A stretch of DNA of 64,000 nucleotides, taken from positions 21,270-85,269 of the forward strand of contig NZ_BJCL01000020.1 in NCBI RefSeq assembly GCF_005403045.1, read 5' to 3'. Made by a program: the position numbers and the translations under genes. Under the pieces are notes generated by a model. It searched no databases, had not been told where the DNA came from, and saw only the letters and a program-made list of their open reading frames with translations. The DNA is from Pseudaquabacterium pictum (GTDB lineage Bacteria > Pseudomonadota > Gammaproteobacteria > Burkholderiales > Burkholderiaceae_C). Shown here in pieces: positions 35,788 to 50,785 of the stretch. The first letter of the stretch is position 1. Each line of letters begins with the position of its first letter.

Positions 35788-36420
35788 CTAGGGCGCGGCG
35801 GGGGTGGCCCGGTCTGCAGCACTGCCCACGCCGCAGGCCAGGGCGCACAGCCAGCCGGCCAGCGCGCCGCTGGCATGGGCCGCCGGTGCGACCGGGAAAT
35901 CCCAGCCGGCCACCTGCTGCAGCGGCCCCAGCCAAGGCGCCTCCAGCCCCAGCTTGATGAGCAGGCCGGCGGCGATGGCCGCCCCCACCGCCCGGCGCAG
36001 GCCACGCTCACCGCGCAGCAGCTGCCAGGCCACCACCGCCACCGCCGCATGCAGCACGCCGGACAGCCCGCCGTAGGCGCTGAGCGCCGGCTGCGCCAGC
36101 AGGCCCAGCTGGGTCAGCGGCCAGGCCAGCGCCCAGGCCAGGGCGGCGCGGCGGCCGCAGCCAGCAGCGCGGCCCAGCACCGCCACGACGGCGGTGGCCA
36201 CCAGGTTGCCGGCCAGGTGCCACGCGCTCAGGTGCACCCAGGCCGCGGTGATGGCGCGCCAGGGCTCGGCGGCGGCCAGCGCCGGTTGCCAGTTGATGCG
36301 GGCCGGGTCGACGGCCTCGGCCGCCAGCGCGCCCAGCGCCGCGGCGGCACACAGGCCGGCCCAGTGCATCCAGGCCGGCAGTGCGGCCAGCCGCCGGCTC
36401 AGCCGAAGACGGCCTGCCAC
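35788..36420 (-). CDS. Rhombosortase-like intramembrane serine protease
   Basis: Rhomboid-superfamily membrane protein of 210 residues with about six hydrophobic segments. It shows WVHLSAWHLAGNL (His63, His68, Asn72), the nucleophile motif GGLSG (Ser120) followed by VLH, and the catalytic His182 in AAHASGALAG. The compact size and the WRAITAAWVHLSAWH and GLSGVLH signatures fit rhombosortase (RrtA), which cleaves GlyGly-CTERM tails of exported proteins, rather than a standard GlpG rhomboid. The start is a GTG at 36420 overlapping the end of glnE by 22 bases; an ATG at 36369 would lose the N-terminal basic segment. A candidate substrate is the subtilase at the right end of the window. Confidence 0.75.
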   Translation of the reverse strand: MAGRLRLSRRLAALPAWMHWAGLCAAAALGALAAEAVDPARINWQPALAAAEPWRAITAAWVHLSAWHLAGNLVATAVVAVLGRAAGCGRRAALAWALAWPLTQLGLLAQPALSAYGGLSGVLHAAVAVVAWQLLRGERGLRRAVGAAIAAGLLIKLGLEAPWLGPLQQVAGWDFPVAPAAHASGALAGWLCALACGVGSAADRATPAAP

Positions 36421-39155
36421 AGCACCAGGATGGCGTCGCGCTCGCGGGCCAGCTGGTCCGGCTCCACCTGGGTGGGCCGCTCGTCCAGCCGCGCCGCATG
36501 CTGGGCGCGGCGCAGCTCGCGGTAGGCATCGGCGGCGGCCTGGCCCACGCCGCCGGACAGCAGGCCGGCGGCCTCGGCCCGCTGCAGCAGGGCGATGTTG
36601 CCGGCGTTGTCCAGCAGGGCCGGGTGGCGCTGGCCATGCGCCAGCACCAGGTACTGCACCGCGAACTCGGCATCCATCATGCCGCCGGCGCTGTGCTTGA
36701 CGTCGTAGCGCCCCGCCTTCACCGGCCGGGCGGCGCGCACCTTCTCGCGCATCTCCAGCACCTCGCGCCGCAGCTCGGCCGCGTCGCGCGGGGTGGCCAG
36801 CACCTGGCGGCGCACCGCGTCGAAGCGTGCCGCCAGCACCGGCGATCCGGCACAGAAACGGGCGCGGGTCAGCGCCTGGTGCTCCCAGGTCCAGGCGGTG
36901 TTGCCGCCGCGGCCGACCTGGTAGCGCTCGAAACTGTTGATCGAGGTGACCAGCAGGCCCGAGTTGCCGTTGGGCCGCAACGCGGTGTCGATGTCGAACA
37001 GCTCGCCGGCGGCGGTGCGCAGCGTCAGCCAGGTGATCAGCTTGCGCACGAAGTGGCCGTAGACCTCCTGCGCGCGGTCGGCATCGGGCTCGTCGGCATC
37101 GTCGTAGAGGAAGACCACGTCGAGGTCACTGCCGTAGCCCAGCTCCTTGCCGCCCAGCTTGCCGTAGGCGATGACGGCGAACGTGGGCGCCGGCCGGTGG
37201 TGCTGGCGCAGCCGCGGCCAGGCCCAGCGCAGGGTGCAATCGAGCGTGGCGTCGGCCAGGGCCGAGAGATCGTCGGCCACCTGCTCCACCGTGATCAGGC
37301 CTTCGACATCCCGCACCAGGGTGCGGAACACCTCGGCATGGTGGGCGTGGCGCAGGGTGTCGAGCAGGGCGTCCTCGTTGTCCTCGCCGGCGCGCTGCCA
37401 GGCCCGGTGGCGGTCGTCGAGGCCGGCGATGTACTCGGCGGCGTTGAAGCGCTCATGCAGCAGGCGCTCGTCCGACAGCTCGTCGATCACGCCCGGGTGG
37501 CGCATCAGGTACTGCATCGGCCAGCGGGCCAGGCCCAGCAGGCGCAGCAGGCGGCGCAGCACCTCGGGCCGCTCGGCCAGCAGGGCCAGGTAGCTGTCGC
37601 GGCGCAGCAGCGGCTCCAGCCAGTCGATGAAGCGCAGCGCGGCGGCTTCGGTGCAGTCGCCGTCGTCGACGCAGACGCCGGTGCGCTGCACCAGCCGGCC
37701 CAGCCGCAGCTTGCTCTCCTCGCGCAGCGCCAGCACCCGCGGGTGCTCGCGCCAGGGCTTGATGCGCGCGGCCAGGCCGGGCGGCAGGCGCTCCAGCAGC
37801 AGCTCGCTGTCGATGGCCTGCGGGCCGGGGCCGCAGTTCTTGCAGGCACCACGCGCGCCGCCGCCCTGGCTGTCGTGCAGCAGCGCGTCGAACTCGTTGG
37901 CCACCAGCTCGCGGATCTCGCACAGCCGGTCGAGCAGGCCGCAGGCCTGCGACACGCGGGCATCGGCGTCGTCGCACAGGCCCAGCGAGCGGGCGATCCA
38001 GTCGAGGTCGGCGTCGTTGGTGGGCAGCAGGTGGGTCTGCTGGTCGTCCAGGAACTGGATGCGGTGCTCCACCTGGCGCAGGAAGACGTAGGCCGCGTCC
38101 AGCTTGACGGCGGTCTCGGGCTTCATCAGGCCGCGGCCGGCCAGCTTGTGCAGGCTTTTCAGCGTGCTGCGGGTGCGGATCTCCGGGAACTGCCCGCCGC
38201 GCACCACCAGCAGCAGCTGCACGATGAACTCGATCTCGCGGATGCCGCCGCGCGACAGCTTCACGTCGTTGGCGCGCTCGGGCCGGCCGGCAGCGCGGCG
38301 CTGGGCCTCCTCGCGGATCTTGCGGTGCAGCTGGCGCAGGCCTTCGAAGATGCCGTAGTCCAGGTAGCGCCGGTAGACGAAGTGCGAGACCAGCGCCCGC
38401 AGTGGCAGCGCCCGGCCGCTGGTCACGGCCGCCCGTGGGGCCACCACCCGGCTCTTGAGCCAGGCGAAGCGTTCCCACTCGCGGCCCTGCACCTGGAAGT
38501 ACTCTTCCAGCATGCCCATGCTGACCACCGGCGGGCCAGAGTTGCCGTTCGGCCGCAGCGCCAGGTCGACACGGAAGACGAAGCCGTCGTCGGTGGTGTC
38601 GCCGATCAGCGCATACAGCCGCTTGGCCACCTGGGTGAAGTACTCGTGGGCGCTGACCGGTTGCGGGCCGTCGGTCTGCCCGTCGTCCTCGTAGACGTAG
38701 ATCAGGTCGATGTCGGACGACACGTTCAGCTCGCGCGCGCCGAGCTTGCCCATGCCGATGATCCAGAAGTCGATCACCCGGCCCTGGGCATCGCGCGGGG
38801 CGCCGAAGCGGTCATCGGCCTCGGCACGGGCAGCGGCCAGCGCGATCTCCAGCGTGGCCTCGGCCAGCACCGTCATCGCCAGGGTGATGTCGCCCAGCGG
38901 CGCAGCCTGCTCCACGTCCAGCACCGCCAGGCGCTCGACCACCAGCTGGCGCGCCACCCGCAGCGCCGACGGCAGCGCGCGGCCGCCGTCCTGCAGCTGG
39001 CCCACCAGCGCAGTGATGGTGGCGGTGTCGGGCAGACCTGGTGGCAGCAGCGGCAGCTCGGCCGCATAGCGGCGGCGGATGCGCTGCACGAAGCGGCTGT
39101 GGTCGGCCGCCGCACGGGGCGCGCTTGTGTCCGGCGCGTGAAGTTCGGAACCCAT
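36399..39155 (-). CDS. glnE: Bifunctional glutamine synthetase adenylyltransferase/deadenylase
   Basis: Enzyme of 918 residues that adds AMP to and removes it from glutamine synthetase in response to nitrogen status via PII. It has two nucleotidyltransferase domains, each followed by a helical regulatory domain: the first with ELNVSSDIDLIYVYED (deadenylase), the second with ELGYGSDLDVVFLYDD (adenylylase), and the repeated VDLALRPNGNSGPPV and IDTALRPNGNSGLLV motifs. Length is normal. It is divergent from yhdP across 136 bases in which I see no clear promoter motif. Confidence 0.96.
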   Translation of the reverse strand: MGSELHAPDTSAPRAAADHSRFVQRIRRRYAAELPLLPPGLPDTATITALVGQLQDGGRALPSALRVARQLVVERLAVLDVEQAAPLGDITLAMTVLAEATLEIALAAARAEADDRFGAPRDAQGRVIDFWIIGMGKLGARELNVSSDIDLIYVYEDDGQTDGPQPVSAHEYFTQVAKRLYALIGDTTDDGFVFRVDLALRPNGNSGPPVVSMGMLEEYFQVQGREWERFAWLKSRVVAPRAAVTSGRALPLRALVSHFVYRRYLDYGIFEGLRQLHRKIREEAQRRAAGRPERANDVKLSRGGIREIEFIVQLLLVVRGGQFPEIRTRSTLKSLHKLAGRGLMKPETAVKLDAAYVFLRQVEHRIQFLDDQQTHLLPTNDADLDWIARSLGLCDDADARVSQACGLLDRLCEIRELVANEFDALLHDSQGGGARGACKNCGPGPQAIDSELLLERLPPGLAARIKPWREHPRVLALREESKLRLGRLVQRTGVCVDDGDCTEAAALRFIDWLEPLLRRDSYLALLAERPEVLRRLLRLLGLARWPMQYLMRHPGVIDELSDERLLHERFNAAEYIAGLDDRHRAWQRAGEDNEDALLDTLRHAHHAEVFRTLVRDVEGLITVEQVADDLSALADATLDCTLRWAWPRLRQHHRPAPTFAVIAYGKLGGKELGYGSDLDVVFLYDDADEPDADRAQEVYGHFVRKLITWLTLRTAAGELFDIDTALRPNGNSGLLVTSINSFERYQVGRGGNTAWTWEHQALTRARFCAGSPVLAARFDAVRRQVLATPRDAAELRREVLEMREKVRAARPVKAGRYDVKHSAGGMMDAEFAVQYLVLAHGQRHPALLDNAGNIALLQRAEAAGLLSGGVGQAAADAYRELRRAQHAARLDERPTQVEPDQLARERDAILVLWQAVFG

Positions 39156-39291
39156 GGAGCGGCTGTGGCTCTGTGCTAGATTGCCTCGCAGCCCGGCGCC
39201 TGGCTGCGCCGTGCCGAGCGGGCCGGCACAGCCGGGTCGTCCAGACGCAGGCCGATCTCACGCACTGCGCACCGGTTCTCGCTCCTCATCC

Positions 39292-42200
39292 ATGCCTCAC
39301 TCGTCGTTGTCAGCTGCGGTGCGCCAACCGGCCAGCCGGTGGGGGCGCCCTGCGTGGCCAGGCAGGCTGTGGGCCGTCTGGCGCTGGGGCTGGCGCATCG
39401 CGCTCGGGTTGTTGTTGGCAGTCTGGCTGCTGGCCTTGCTGGCCTGGTCCACCCTGCATTGGCTGATTCTGCCGCGTCTGGACGAATGGCGCCCACGCGT
39501 GGAAGTACTGGCCACGCAGGCACTGGGGCATCCGGTGCAGATCGGCCGCCTGGCCACCCAGGGCGGCGGCTGGCTGCCCAGCTTCCTGCTGCAGGACGTG
39601 GTGCTGCGCGACCCCGCCGGCCACGAGGCCTTGCGCCTGCCGCGGGTGCAGGCGGCGCTGTCGGTGCCCTCGCTGCTGGCGCTGCAGCTGCGCTTTGCCC
39701 AGCTGCTGATCGAAGACGCCCGGCTGGATGTGCGGCGCGACGCCGCCGGCCGCCTGTACGTCGGCGGGTTGCCGCTGGGCAGCGCCTCGCCCACGCTGGC
39801 GGGCGATGGCAGTGCCGACTGGCTGTTCAGCCAGCACGAGATCCTGGTGCGCGGCGGCACGCTGCGCTGGCTGGACGAGCAGCGCGCCGCGCCGCCGCTG
39901 GCCCTGGCCGACGTGCAGCTGCTGCTGCGCAACCGCGGCCGCCGCCATGAGCTGCGGCTGGAGGCCACGCCGCCGGCCGACTGGGGCGACCGCTTCACCA
40001 TCGTCGGCCAGGCGCGCGGGGCGCTGCTGTCGCGGCCCGGCGACTGGCGCCGCTGGAAGGGCACGCTGCATGCCAGCTTGCCGCGCGCCGATGTCGCCCA
40101 GCTGCGCCACCATGTGACGCTGCCGGTCGACCTGCAACAGGGCCGGGCCGCGCTGCGCGCCTGGGTCGACTGGGACCAGGGCCAGCCGCAGGCGCTGACG
40201 CTGGATGCGGTGCTGAGAGGTGTCTCGGTGCAGCTGGGCCGCGACCTGGAGCCGGTGGCCGTGGCCGGCCTCAGCGGCCGCCTGGTGGCCGAGCGCCAGG
40301 GCAACGGCGCCAAGCTCGCGCTCCAGGGCCTGGGCTTCACCCTGCCCGACGGCGCCACCTGGGCGCCCAGCCAGCTGGCGCTGCAGTGGCGGTCGTCGGC
40401 CGCCGCCGGCCTGGCTGCGGCGGCTGCGGCCGAGCCGGCCAGCCAGCCCGCCAGCCAGCAGTGGCTGCCGCCGCTGGACGGCGGCCAGCTCACCGCCGAC
40501 CGGCTGGACCTGCCGCTGCTGGCCCAGCTGGCCGAGCGCCTGCCCATCGGCAGCGGCCTGCGTGAATTGCTGCGCCAGCTGGAGCCTGAGGGCACCGTCA
40601 CCGCGCTCGATGCGCGCTGGGATGGCCCGCTGGACCAGCCGCGCAGCTGGAGCGCCAAGGCCGGTGTGCAGGGCCTGGCGATCGCCGCGGCCGCGTCGCC
40701 CGAGCCCGGCGGCATCGGCCGGCCCGGCTGGCGCGGTGCCGACCTGCAGATCACCGCCAACCAGGCCGGCGGCCAGGCCGATCTGAAGCTCAACGATGGC
40801 CAGCTCACCCTGCCCGGCGTGTTCGACGAGGCGGTGGTGCCGCTGACCCGTTTCGGCGCCCGGCTGGAATGGGCGCTGACCCCCGCCGCCCAGGGCGATG
40901 GCCTGCCGACGGTGCAGCTGAAGGTGCGCAACGCCAGCTTCGACAACGCCGATGCCCGCGGCAGCCTCGAGGCCACCTGGCAGACCGGCGCCGGCACCGG
41001 CTTCGGCAAGGGCGGCCGGCTGCCTGGCGTGCTGCAGCTCGAGGGCCGCCTGGCCGAAGGCCGCGCCACCCAGGTGGCGCGCTACCTGCCGCTGGGCATC
41101 GGCATGGAGAGCAGGCTGTGGACGCAGCGGGCGGTGCGTGGCGGCAGCCTGCACGACGTCAGCTTCCGGGTGCAGGGCGACCTGTGGGATTTCCCATTCG
41201 TCAACAAACGGGATGGCGACTTCCGCATCACTGGCCAGCTGAAGGACGTGACGCTGGCGCCGGTGCCCTCGGTGCCGCCGGGCAGCGGCGAGCCGGCGTG
41301 GGACTCGCCCTGGCCCACCTTCGCCAACATCTCGGGCGAACTGGTGTTCGAGCGCGACAGCATGCGGTTCTCCAAGACCCGCGGCACGCTGTGGGGCCTG
41401 GCGCTGGACGAGGTCTCGGGCGGCATCCGCGCGCTGTCGGCCGAGCCCACGGTGCTGGAAGTCGACGGCCAGGTGCGCGGCCCGCTGGCCGATCTGCTGC
41501 GTGCGGTGCGCGGCACGCCGGTGAGCGATGCCACCGGCCGCCTGCTGGACGCCACCACCGCCAGCGGCAACGCCGACCTGAAGCTGGGCCTGACGGTGCC
41601 ACTGGGCCGCAGCGCCGAGGCCCAGCTGCGTGCCGTGCTGCAGCTGCCCGGCAATGATGTGCGCCTGCGGCCCGACCTGCCACTGCTGGGCCATGCCCGC
41701 GGCCGCATCGAGGCCACCCACAAGGGCGTGGTGATCGCCGGCCTGCGCGCCCAGCTGCTGGGCGGCGAGGCGGTGCTGGACGGCGGCAGCCAGCCCGACG
41801 GCAGCCTGAAGCTGACAGTCAGCGGCCTGGCCAGCGCCGAGGCGCTGCGCCGCGCCACCGAGCTGGGCCCGGCCGTGCCGCGCCTGGCCCAGCGGCTGCA
41901 GGGCCAGGCCAGCTACCGGCTGCAGAGCAGCCTGCTCAACGGCCAGACCGACTGGGCGCTGGCCAGCAACCTGCAGGGCATGGCCATCGACCTGCCGGCG
42001 CCGCTGGGCAAGCCGGCCGAGCAGGCGCTGGCCCTGCGCGTCAGCAGCGCGCCGGATGTCCGCGCCAGCAGCGCGTCGGACAGCCGCGCCTCCACCACCG
42101 CACCGCCGCGCGACTGGCTGCGCCTGGAGCTGGGCCCGCTGCGCGCCCAGGCGCTGGTCGAGTCCACCGCCACCGGCCTGCGGCCGCTGCGCAGCGCCTG

Positions 42201-43560
42201 GTCCTGGGAGGCGCCGTTGCCCGAGCCGGTGGCCGGCGGCCGCGCGGTGCTGGCGCTGGCCCGGCTGGATGCCGATGCCTGGCGCGGTGCGCTTGCCGGC
42301 GTTCCCGCCGCAGCCGCTGCAGCGGCCGACGACAGCGCCTGGCTGCCGCAGACCCTGCAGCTGACCACGCCCGAACTGCTGCTGGCCGGCCGGCGCCTGA
42401 GCGGCGTGGTGCTCGATCTGCAGCGCCAGCCCGCCACGGCGGCCGAGGCCGGCGACACCTGGCGCGCCCAGTTCAAGAGCGACCAGGCTGCCGGCACGCT
42501 GGATTACCGCGAGGCCCGCCAGGCCAGCGCGCCCGGCCGGCTGCGCGCCCAGCTGGCGCGGTTGAGCCTGCCCGACGAGGTGGCTGGCCCGGCGGGCAGC
42601 GACCCGGTGGCGCAGATCGTCGACCGTGCCGGCCAGGTGCTGCCGGCGGTCGACCTGGAGGTGGCCGACTTCGAGCTGCGCGGCCGCAAGCTCGGCAGCC
42701 TGGTCCTGCAGGCGGCCAACCGCCCGGCCACTGGCGACGCCGCCGGTCGCACCGAGTGGCAGGTCACCCGCCTGCGGCTGAAGAACGACGACGCCACCCT
42801 GATCGCCGACGGCCGCTGGGAGGCTGTGCCCGGCCAGGCCCGCCGGCGCATGGTGCTGGCCTTCGAGCTGGATGTCGCCAATGGCGGCGCCCTGCTCGAG
42901 CGCCTGGGCTTCGGCAAGGTGCTGCGCGGCGCCAGCGGCAAGCTGGCCGGCACGCTGGGCTGGGACGGCTCGCCGCTGGCCTTCGACCTGCCGTCGCTGG
43001 GCGGCCGGCTGGCGCTGGACATGCAGGGCGGCCAGTTCCTGCAGATGGACCCGGGCGCGGCGCGCCTGCTCGGCGTGATGAGCCTGCAAGCCCTGCCGCG
43101 GCGCCTGCTGCTGGACTTCCGCGACGTCTTCCAGCAGGGCTTCGCCTTCGACACCGCCACCGCCAGCCTGCTGATCACCCGTGGCGTGGCCAGCACCGAG
43201 AACCTGCGCCTGCGCGGCCTGCAGGCCCTGGTGGCGATGGCCGGCACCGCCGACATCGGCCGCGAGACGCAGGACCTGCATGTGGTGGTGGTGCCCGAGC
43301 TGAACGCCGGCAGCGCCAGCCTGGCCTATGCGGCGGTGAACCCGGCGGTGGGCCTGGGTGCCTTCGTCGGCCAGTGGCTGCTGCGCGAGCCGCTGCGCCA
43401 GGCCAGCGCGCGGGAATTCCGCATCACCGGCCACTGGGATGCGCCCAAGGTCGACCGGCTCGAGCGTGGCCTGCTGGACCCGCTGCCGCCGTCGGCCTCG
43501 GCCCGTGCCGACAACGCCAGCGCGGCGTCGGTGGCGCCGGCGGGACAGGCCAAACCCTGA
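39292..43560 (+). CDS. yhdP: YhdP-family AsmA-like envelope lipid transport protein
   Basis: Inner-membrane-anchored giant of 1422 residues. One N-terminal membrane helix (about 33-55, ALGLLLAVWLLALLAWSTL) is followed by a long periplasmic beta-rich repeat region and the conserved C-terminal TIGR02099/AsmA-like region (LDMQGGQFLQMDPGAARLLGVMSLQ, then DFRDVFQQGFAFDTATASL). In E. coli YhdP, TamB and YdbH act as bridges moving phospholipids to the outer membrane. The start at the ATG at 39292 gives the anchor helix; an in-frame upstream ATG at 39154 would overlap the glnE start. A C-terminal Ala/Pro-rich tail follows the domain. Confidence 0.93.
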   Translation: MPHSSLSAAVRQPASRWGRPAWPGRLWAVWRWGWRIALGLLLAVWLLALLAWSTLHWLILPRLDEWRPRVEVLATQALGHPVQIGRLATQGGGWLPSFLLQDVVLRDPAGHEALRLPRVQAALSVPSLLALQLRFAQLLIEDARLDVRRDAAGRLYVGGLPLGSASPTLAGDGSADWLFSQHEILVRGGTLRWLDEQRAAPPLALADVQLLLRNRGRRHELRLEATPPADWGDRFTIVGQARGALLSRPGDWRRWKGTLHASLPRADVAQLRHHVTLPVDLQQGRAALRAWVDWDQGQPQALTLDAVLRGVSVQLGRDLEPVAVAGLSGRLVAERQGNGAKLALQGLGFTLPDGATWAPSQLALQWRSSAAAGLAAAAAAEPASQPASQQWLPPLDGGQLTADRLDLPLLAQLAERLPIGSGLRELLRQLEPEGTVTALDARWDGPLDQPRSWSAKAGVQGLAIAAAASPEPGGIGRPGWRGADLQITANQAGGQADLKLNDGQLTLPGVFDEAVVPLTRFGARLEWALTPAAQGDGLPTVQLKVRNASFDNADARGSLEATWQTGAGTGFGKGGRLPGVLQLEGRLAEGRATQVARYLPLGIGMESRLWTQRAVRGGSLHDVSFRVQGDLWDFPFVNKRDGDFRITGQLKDVTLAPVPSVPPGSGEPAWDSPWPTFANISGELVFERDSMRFSKTRGTLWGLALDEVSGGIRALSAEPTVLEVDGQVRGPLADLLRAVRGTPVSDATGRLLDATTASGNADLKLGLTVPLGRSAEAQLRAVLQLPGNDVRLRPDLPLLGHARGRIEATHKGVVIAGLRAQLLGGEAVLDGGSQPDGSLKLTVSGLASAEALRRATELGPAVPRLAQRLQGQASYRLQSSLLNGQTDWALASNLQGMAIDLPAPLGKPAEQALALRVSSAPDVRASSASDSRASTTAPPRDWLRLELGPLRAQALVESTATGLRPLRSAWSWEAPLPEPVAGGRAVLALARLDADAWRGALAGVPAAAAAAADDSAWLPQTLQLTTPELLLAGRRLSGVVLDLQRQPATAAEAGDTWRAQFKSDQAAGTLDYREARQASAPGRLRAQLARLSLPDEVAGPAGSDPVAQIVDRAGQVLPAVDLEVADFELRGRKLGSLVLQAANRPATGDAAGRTEWQVTRLRLKNDDATLIADGRWEAVPGQARRRMVLAFELDVANGGALLERLGFGKVLRGASGKLAGTLGWDGSPLAFDLPSLGGRLALDMQGGQFLQMDPGAARLLGVMSLQALPRRLLLDFRDVFQQGFAFDTATASLLITRGVASTENLRLRGLQALVAMAGTADIGRETQDLHVVVVPELNAGSASLAYAAVNPAVGLGAFVGQWLLREPLRQASAREFRITGHWDAPKVDRLERGLLDPLPPSASARADNASAASVAPAGQAKP

Positions 43561-43568
43561 TGCCGCGC

Positions 43569-43601
43569 CGCGCTGCGACAGCGCGCGGTCGAAGATAATT
43601 T
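43569..43601 (+). promoter_or_regulatory. Hairpin and possible promoter between yhdP and the PYP-like gene
   Basis: CGCGCTG-cga-CAGCGCG (43569-43585) is a perfect 7-bp stem just after the yhdP stop, followed by GATAATTTT (43593-43601). This could terminate yhdP weakly and/or provide a -10 element (GATAAT) for the PYP-like gene. A strong purine ribosome-binding-like GAGGAGG lies at 43605-43611. Confidence 0.35.
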
Positions 43602-43633
43602 TCAGAGGAGGAGCGCCACCGGCGCCCGCAATC

Positions 43634-44032
43634 ATGACGCAGCCCACTCCCCCGCAATTCGACCAGGCCGACCTGCTGGACTGGCTGTGCGCAGCCGACC
43701 CGGCCAGCCTGGATGACCTCGGCTTCGGCGTCATCGGCTTCGGGCCGGACACCGAGGCCGTGGTGCAGCGCTACAACCGCACCGAATCCCTGGGCTCCGG
43801 CCTGCCGCTGGACCAGGTGCTGGGCCGGCCGCTGTTCAACGAGGTGGCCCAGTGCATGAACAACTACCTGGTGGCCCAGCGCTTCGACGACGCGCAGGCC
43901 GACGGCACGGTGCTGGACGACCAGCTGCCCTATGTGTTCACCTTGCGCATGCGGCCCACGCCGGTGGTGCTGCGTCTGCTGTCGGCCCCCGGCCGGCCGC
44001 TGCGCTTCGTGCTGGTGCAACGCAGCCAGTGA
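43634..44032 (+). CDS. Photoactive yellow protein (PYP) homologue
   Basis: Small cytosolic PAS-fold protein of 132 residues. Compared from memory with Halorhodospira PYP, the segment from Tyr47 to Cys74 aligns without a gap: Tyr47 matches Tyr42, Glu51 matches Glu46 and Cys74 (in FNEVAQC) matches the chromophore-binding Cys69. Gly64, Phe68 and Val71-Ala72 also match, and LRMRPTPV matches the Met100 region. Thr50 is Ser and Arg52 is not conserved. In PYP, Cys69 carries p-coumaric acid and senses blue light. No tyrosine ammonia-lyase or coumaroyl-CoA ligase gene is in the window, so chromophore loading is unproven. It lies 16 bases before a hybrid kinase, which is its likely partner. The ribosome binding site is unusually far (about 23 bases) from this ATG. 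Confidence 0.8.
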   Translation: MTQPTPPQFDQADLLDWLCAADPASLDDLGFGVIGFGPDTEAVVQRYNRTESLGSGLPLDQVLGRPLFNEVAQCMNNYLVAQRFDDAQADGTVLDDQLPYVFTLRMRPTPVVLRLLSAPGRPLRFVLVQRSQ

Positions 44033-44048
44033 CCCTGCCGGCGCCGTG

Positions 44049-46880
<2,832 letters not shown>

Positions 46881-46883
46881 GGC

Positions 46884-47480
46884 TCAGCCTGCGGCCAGCG
46901 CCCGGTGCAGCCAGGCCCGGGCGGCCGTCCAGTCGCGCTTGACGGTGGCCAGCGACAGGCCCAGCGCGTCGGCGATCTCGGTGTTCTCCAGCCCGCCGAA
47001 GAAGCGCAGCTCCACCACCTTTGCCGCGCGCGCATCCACCGTCTCGAAGGCCAGCAGCGCCTCGTGCACCGCCACCAGGTCGCGGTCGGTCGCGGCGCCC
47101 AGCTCCTCCAGGCCCGACAGCGTGATCGGCACCAGCTCGGCATCACGCTTGGCGGCCCGGTGGGCCAGCGCGTGGTTGACCAGGATGCGCCGCATCATCG
47201 TCGAGGCCACCGCCAGGAAGTGGCTGCGGTTCTTCCAGTGGGTGCGGGTCTGCTCGGCCATGCGGAACCAGGCCTCGTGGGCCAGCGCGGTGGCGCTGAG
47301 CGTGTGGCCGCTGTCCTCGCGCCGCATGTGGCCGCGGGCCAGCCGACGCAGGTCGTCGTAGAGCAGCTCGAACAGGCGGTTGGCCGCCTGCGGCTGCAGG
47401 CCGTCCAGCGCGCTGAGCCACTGCGTGACCTGGCCCGGATCGAATGCTTCTTCGGCTGGCGCTGACACTGGCGTTCCCAT
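46884..47480 (-). CDS. ECF-family RNA polymerase sigma factor
   Basis: Sigma factor of 198 residues with region 2 (RLFELLYDDLRRLARGHMRRE, then HEAWFRMA) and region 4 (VVELRFFGGLENTEIADALGLSLATVKRDWTAARAWL). The long linker, the HFLAVASTMMRRILVNHA segment and the ATVKRDW helix are typical of the ECF group encoded with Ser/Thr kinases rather than with an anti-sigma factor. The ATG at 47480 follows GGAGGAG. The divergent kinase gene starts 126 bases away and probably controls it by phosphorylation, as described for other pairs. Confidence 0.88.
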   Translation of the reverse strand: MGTPVSAPAEEAFDPGQVTQWLSALDGLQPQAANRLFELLYDDLRRLARGHMRREDSGHTLSATALAHEAWFRMAEQTRTHWKNRSHFLAVASTMMRRILVNHALAHRAAKRDAELVPITLSGLEELGAATDRDLVAVHEALLAFETVDARAAKVVELRFFGGLENTEIADALGLSLATVKRDWTAARAWLHRALAAG

Positions 47481-47606
47481 CGACTCCTCCACACGATTGT
47501 GCCGCCGCCACCTGGCGCCGATCGTGCGGGCCTTCACGGGCCGGCTGGCCCGGTCAGGCCATCACCGCAACCAGGGGGGCCGGCACCGCACCACGGGGTA
47601 CCGAGA

Positions 47607-50417
<2,811 letters not shown>

Positions 50418-50435
50418 CGCGGGGCTGACCGGACC

Positions 50436-50678
50436 TCAGGCCGCAGCGCGTGGGTCGGGCAGCGGCAGGTTCAGCGTGGCAGACAGGCGCTGCGCCGCAT
50501 CACGCAGCGCCGGCCGGTGGGAGGCCGCGCCCAGCGCCAGGCAGGCGCCGGCGTAGGCGGGGTCGGTCTGCAGCCGTTCCACATGCACCCGGTGGCCGTC
50601 GCCGGCCATCAGCCACTTGAAGTCGATGATCTCGACCAGGTGCAAGGGGTGGTGCGGTCCCGCGTGGACAGTGTTCAT
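50436..50678 (-). CDS. Small conserved-looking hypothetical protein
   Basis: Protein of 80 residues starting MNTVHAGPHHPLHLVEIIDF and containing KWLMAGDGHRVHVERLQTDP, then an Ala-rich helix and LPLPDP near the end. It has no signal peptide or membrane helix. The sequence has a balanced composition unlike the antisense artefacts around it, which favours a real gene. It is downstream of aroG on the same strand by about 107 bases. No function is assigned. Confidence 0.6.
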   Translation of the reverse strand: MNTVHAGPHHPLHLVEIIDFKWLMAGDGHRVHVERLQTDPAYAGACLALGAASHRPALRDAAQRLSATLNLPLPDPRAAA

Positions 50679-50785
50679 GGGTTCTCGGAGGTGGCCCCCA
50701 GGTTAACGGCCCAACCCGGTCCGGTGCTGACACCGGTTTCTGGGGTGGACTGCCCAACCTGTCACGCTTGCCGCTTCACACCGCG

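Noticed and set aside
39310..43752. Long minus-strand open frame (1480 codons) opposite yhdP
   Set aside because: Gln/Ala/Gly/His-rich translation with no recognisable domain; it is the reverse of the yhdP codon pattern.
43634..44032. Calling the small protein only a generic PAS domain
   Set aside because: The gap-free match of Tyr, Glu and Cys at exact PYP spacing is hard to explain for a generic PAS domain, though functional chromophore binding remains unproven.
50721..50736. CCGGTG-ctga-CACCGG hairpin downstream of aroG
   Set aside because: Stem of only six bases and no T-tract on the minus strand; too weak to call a terminator.
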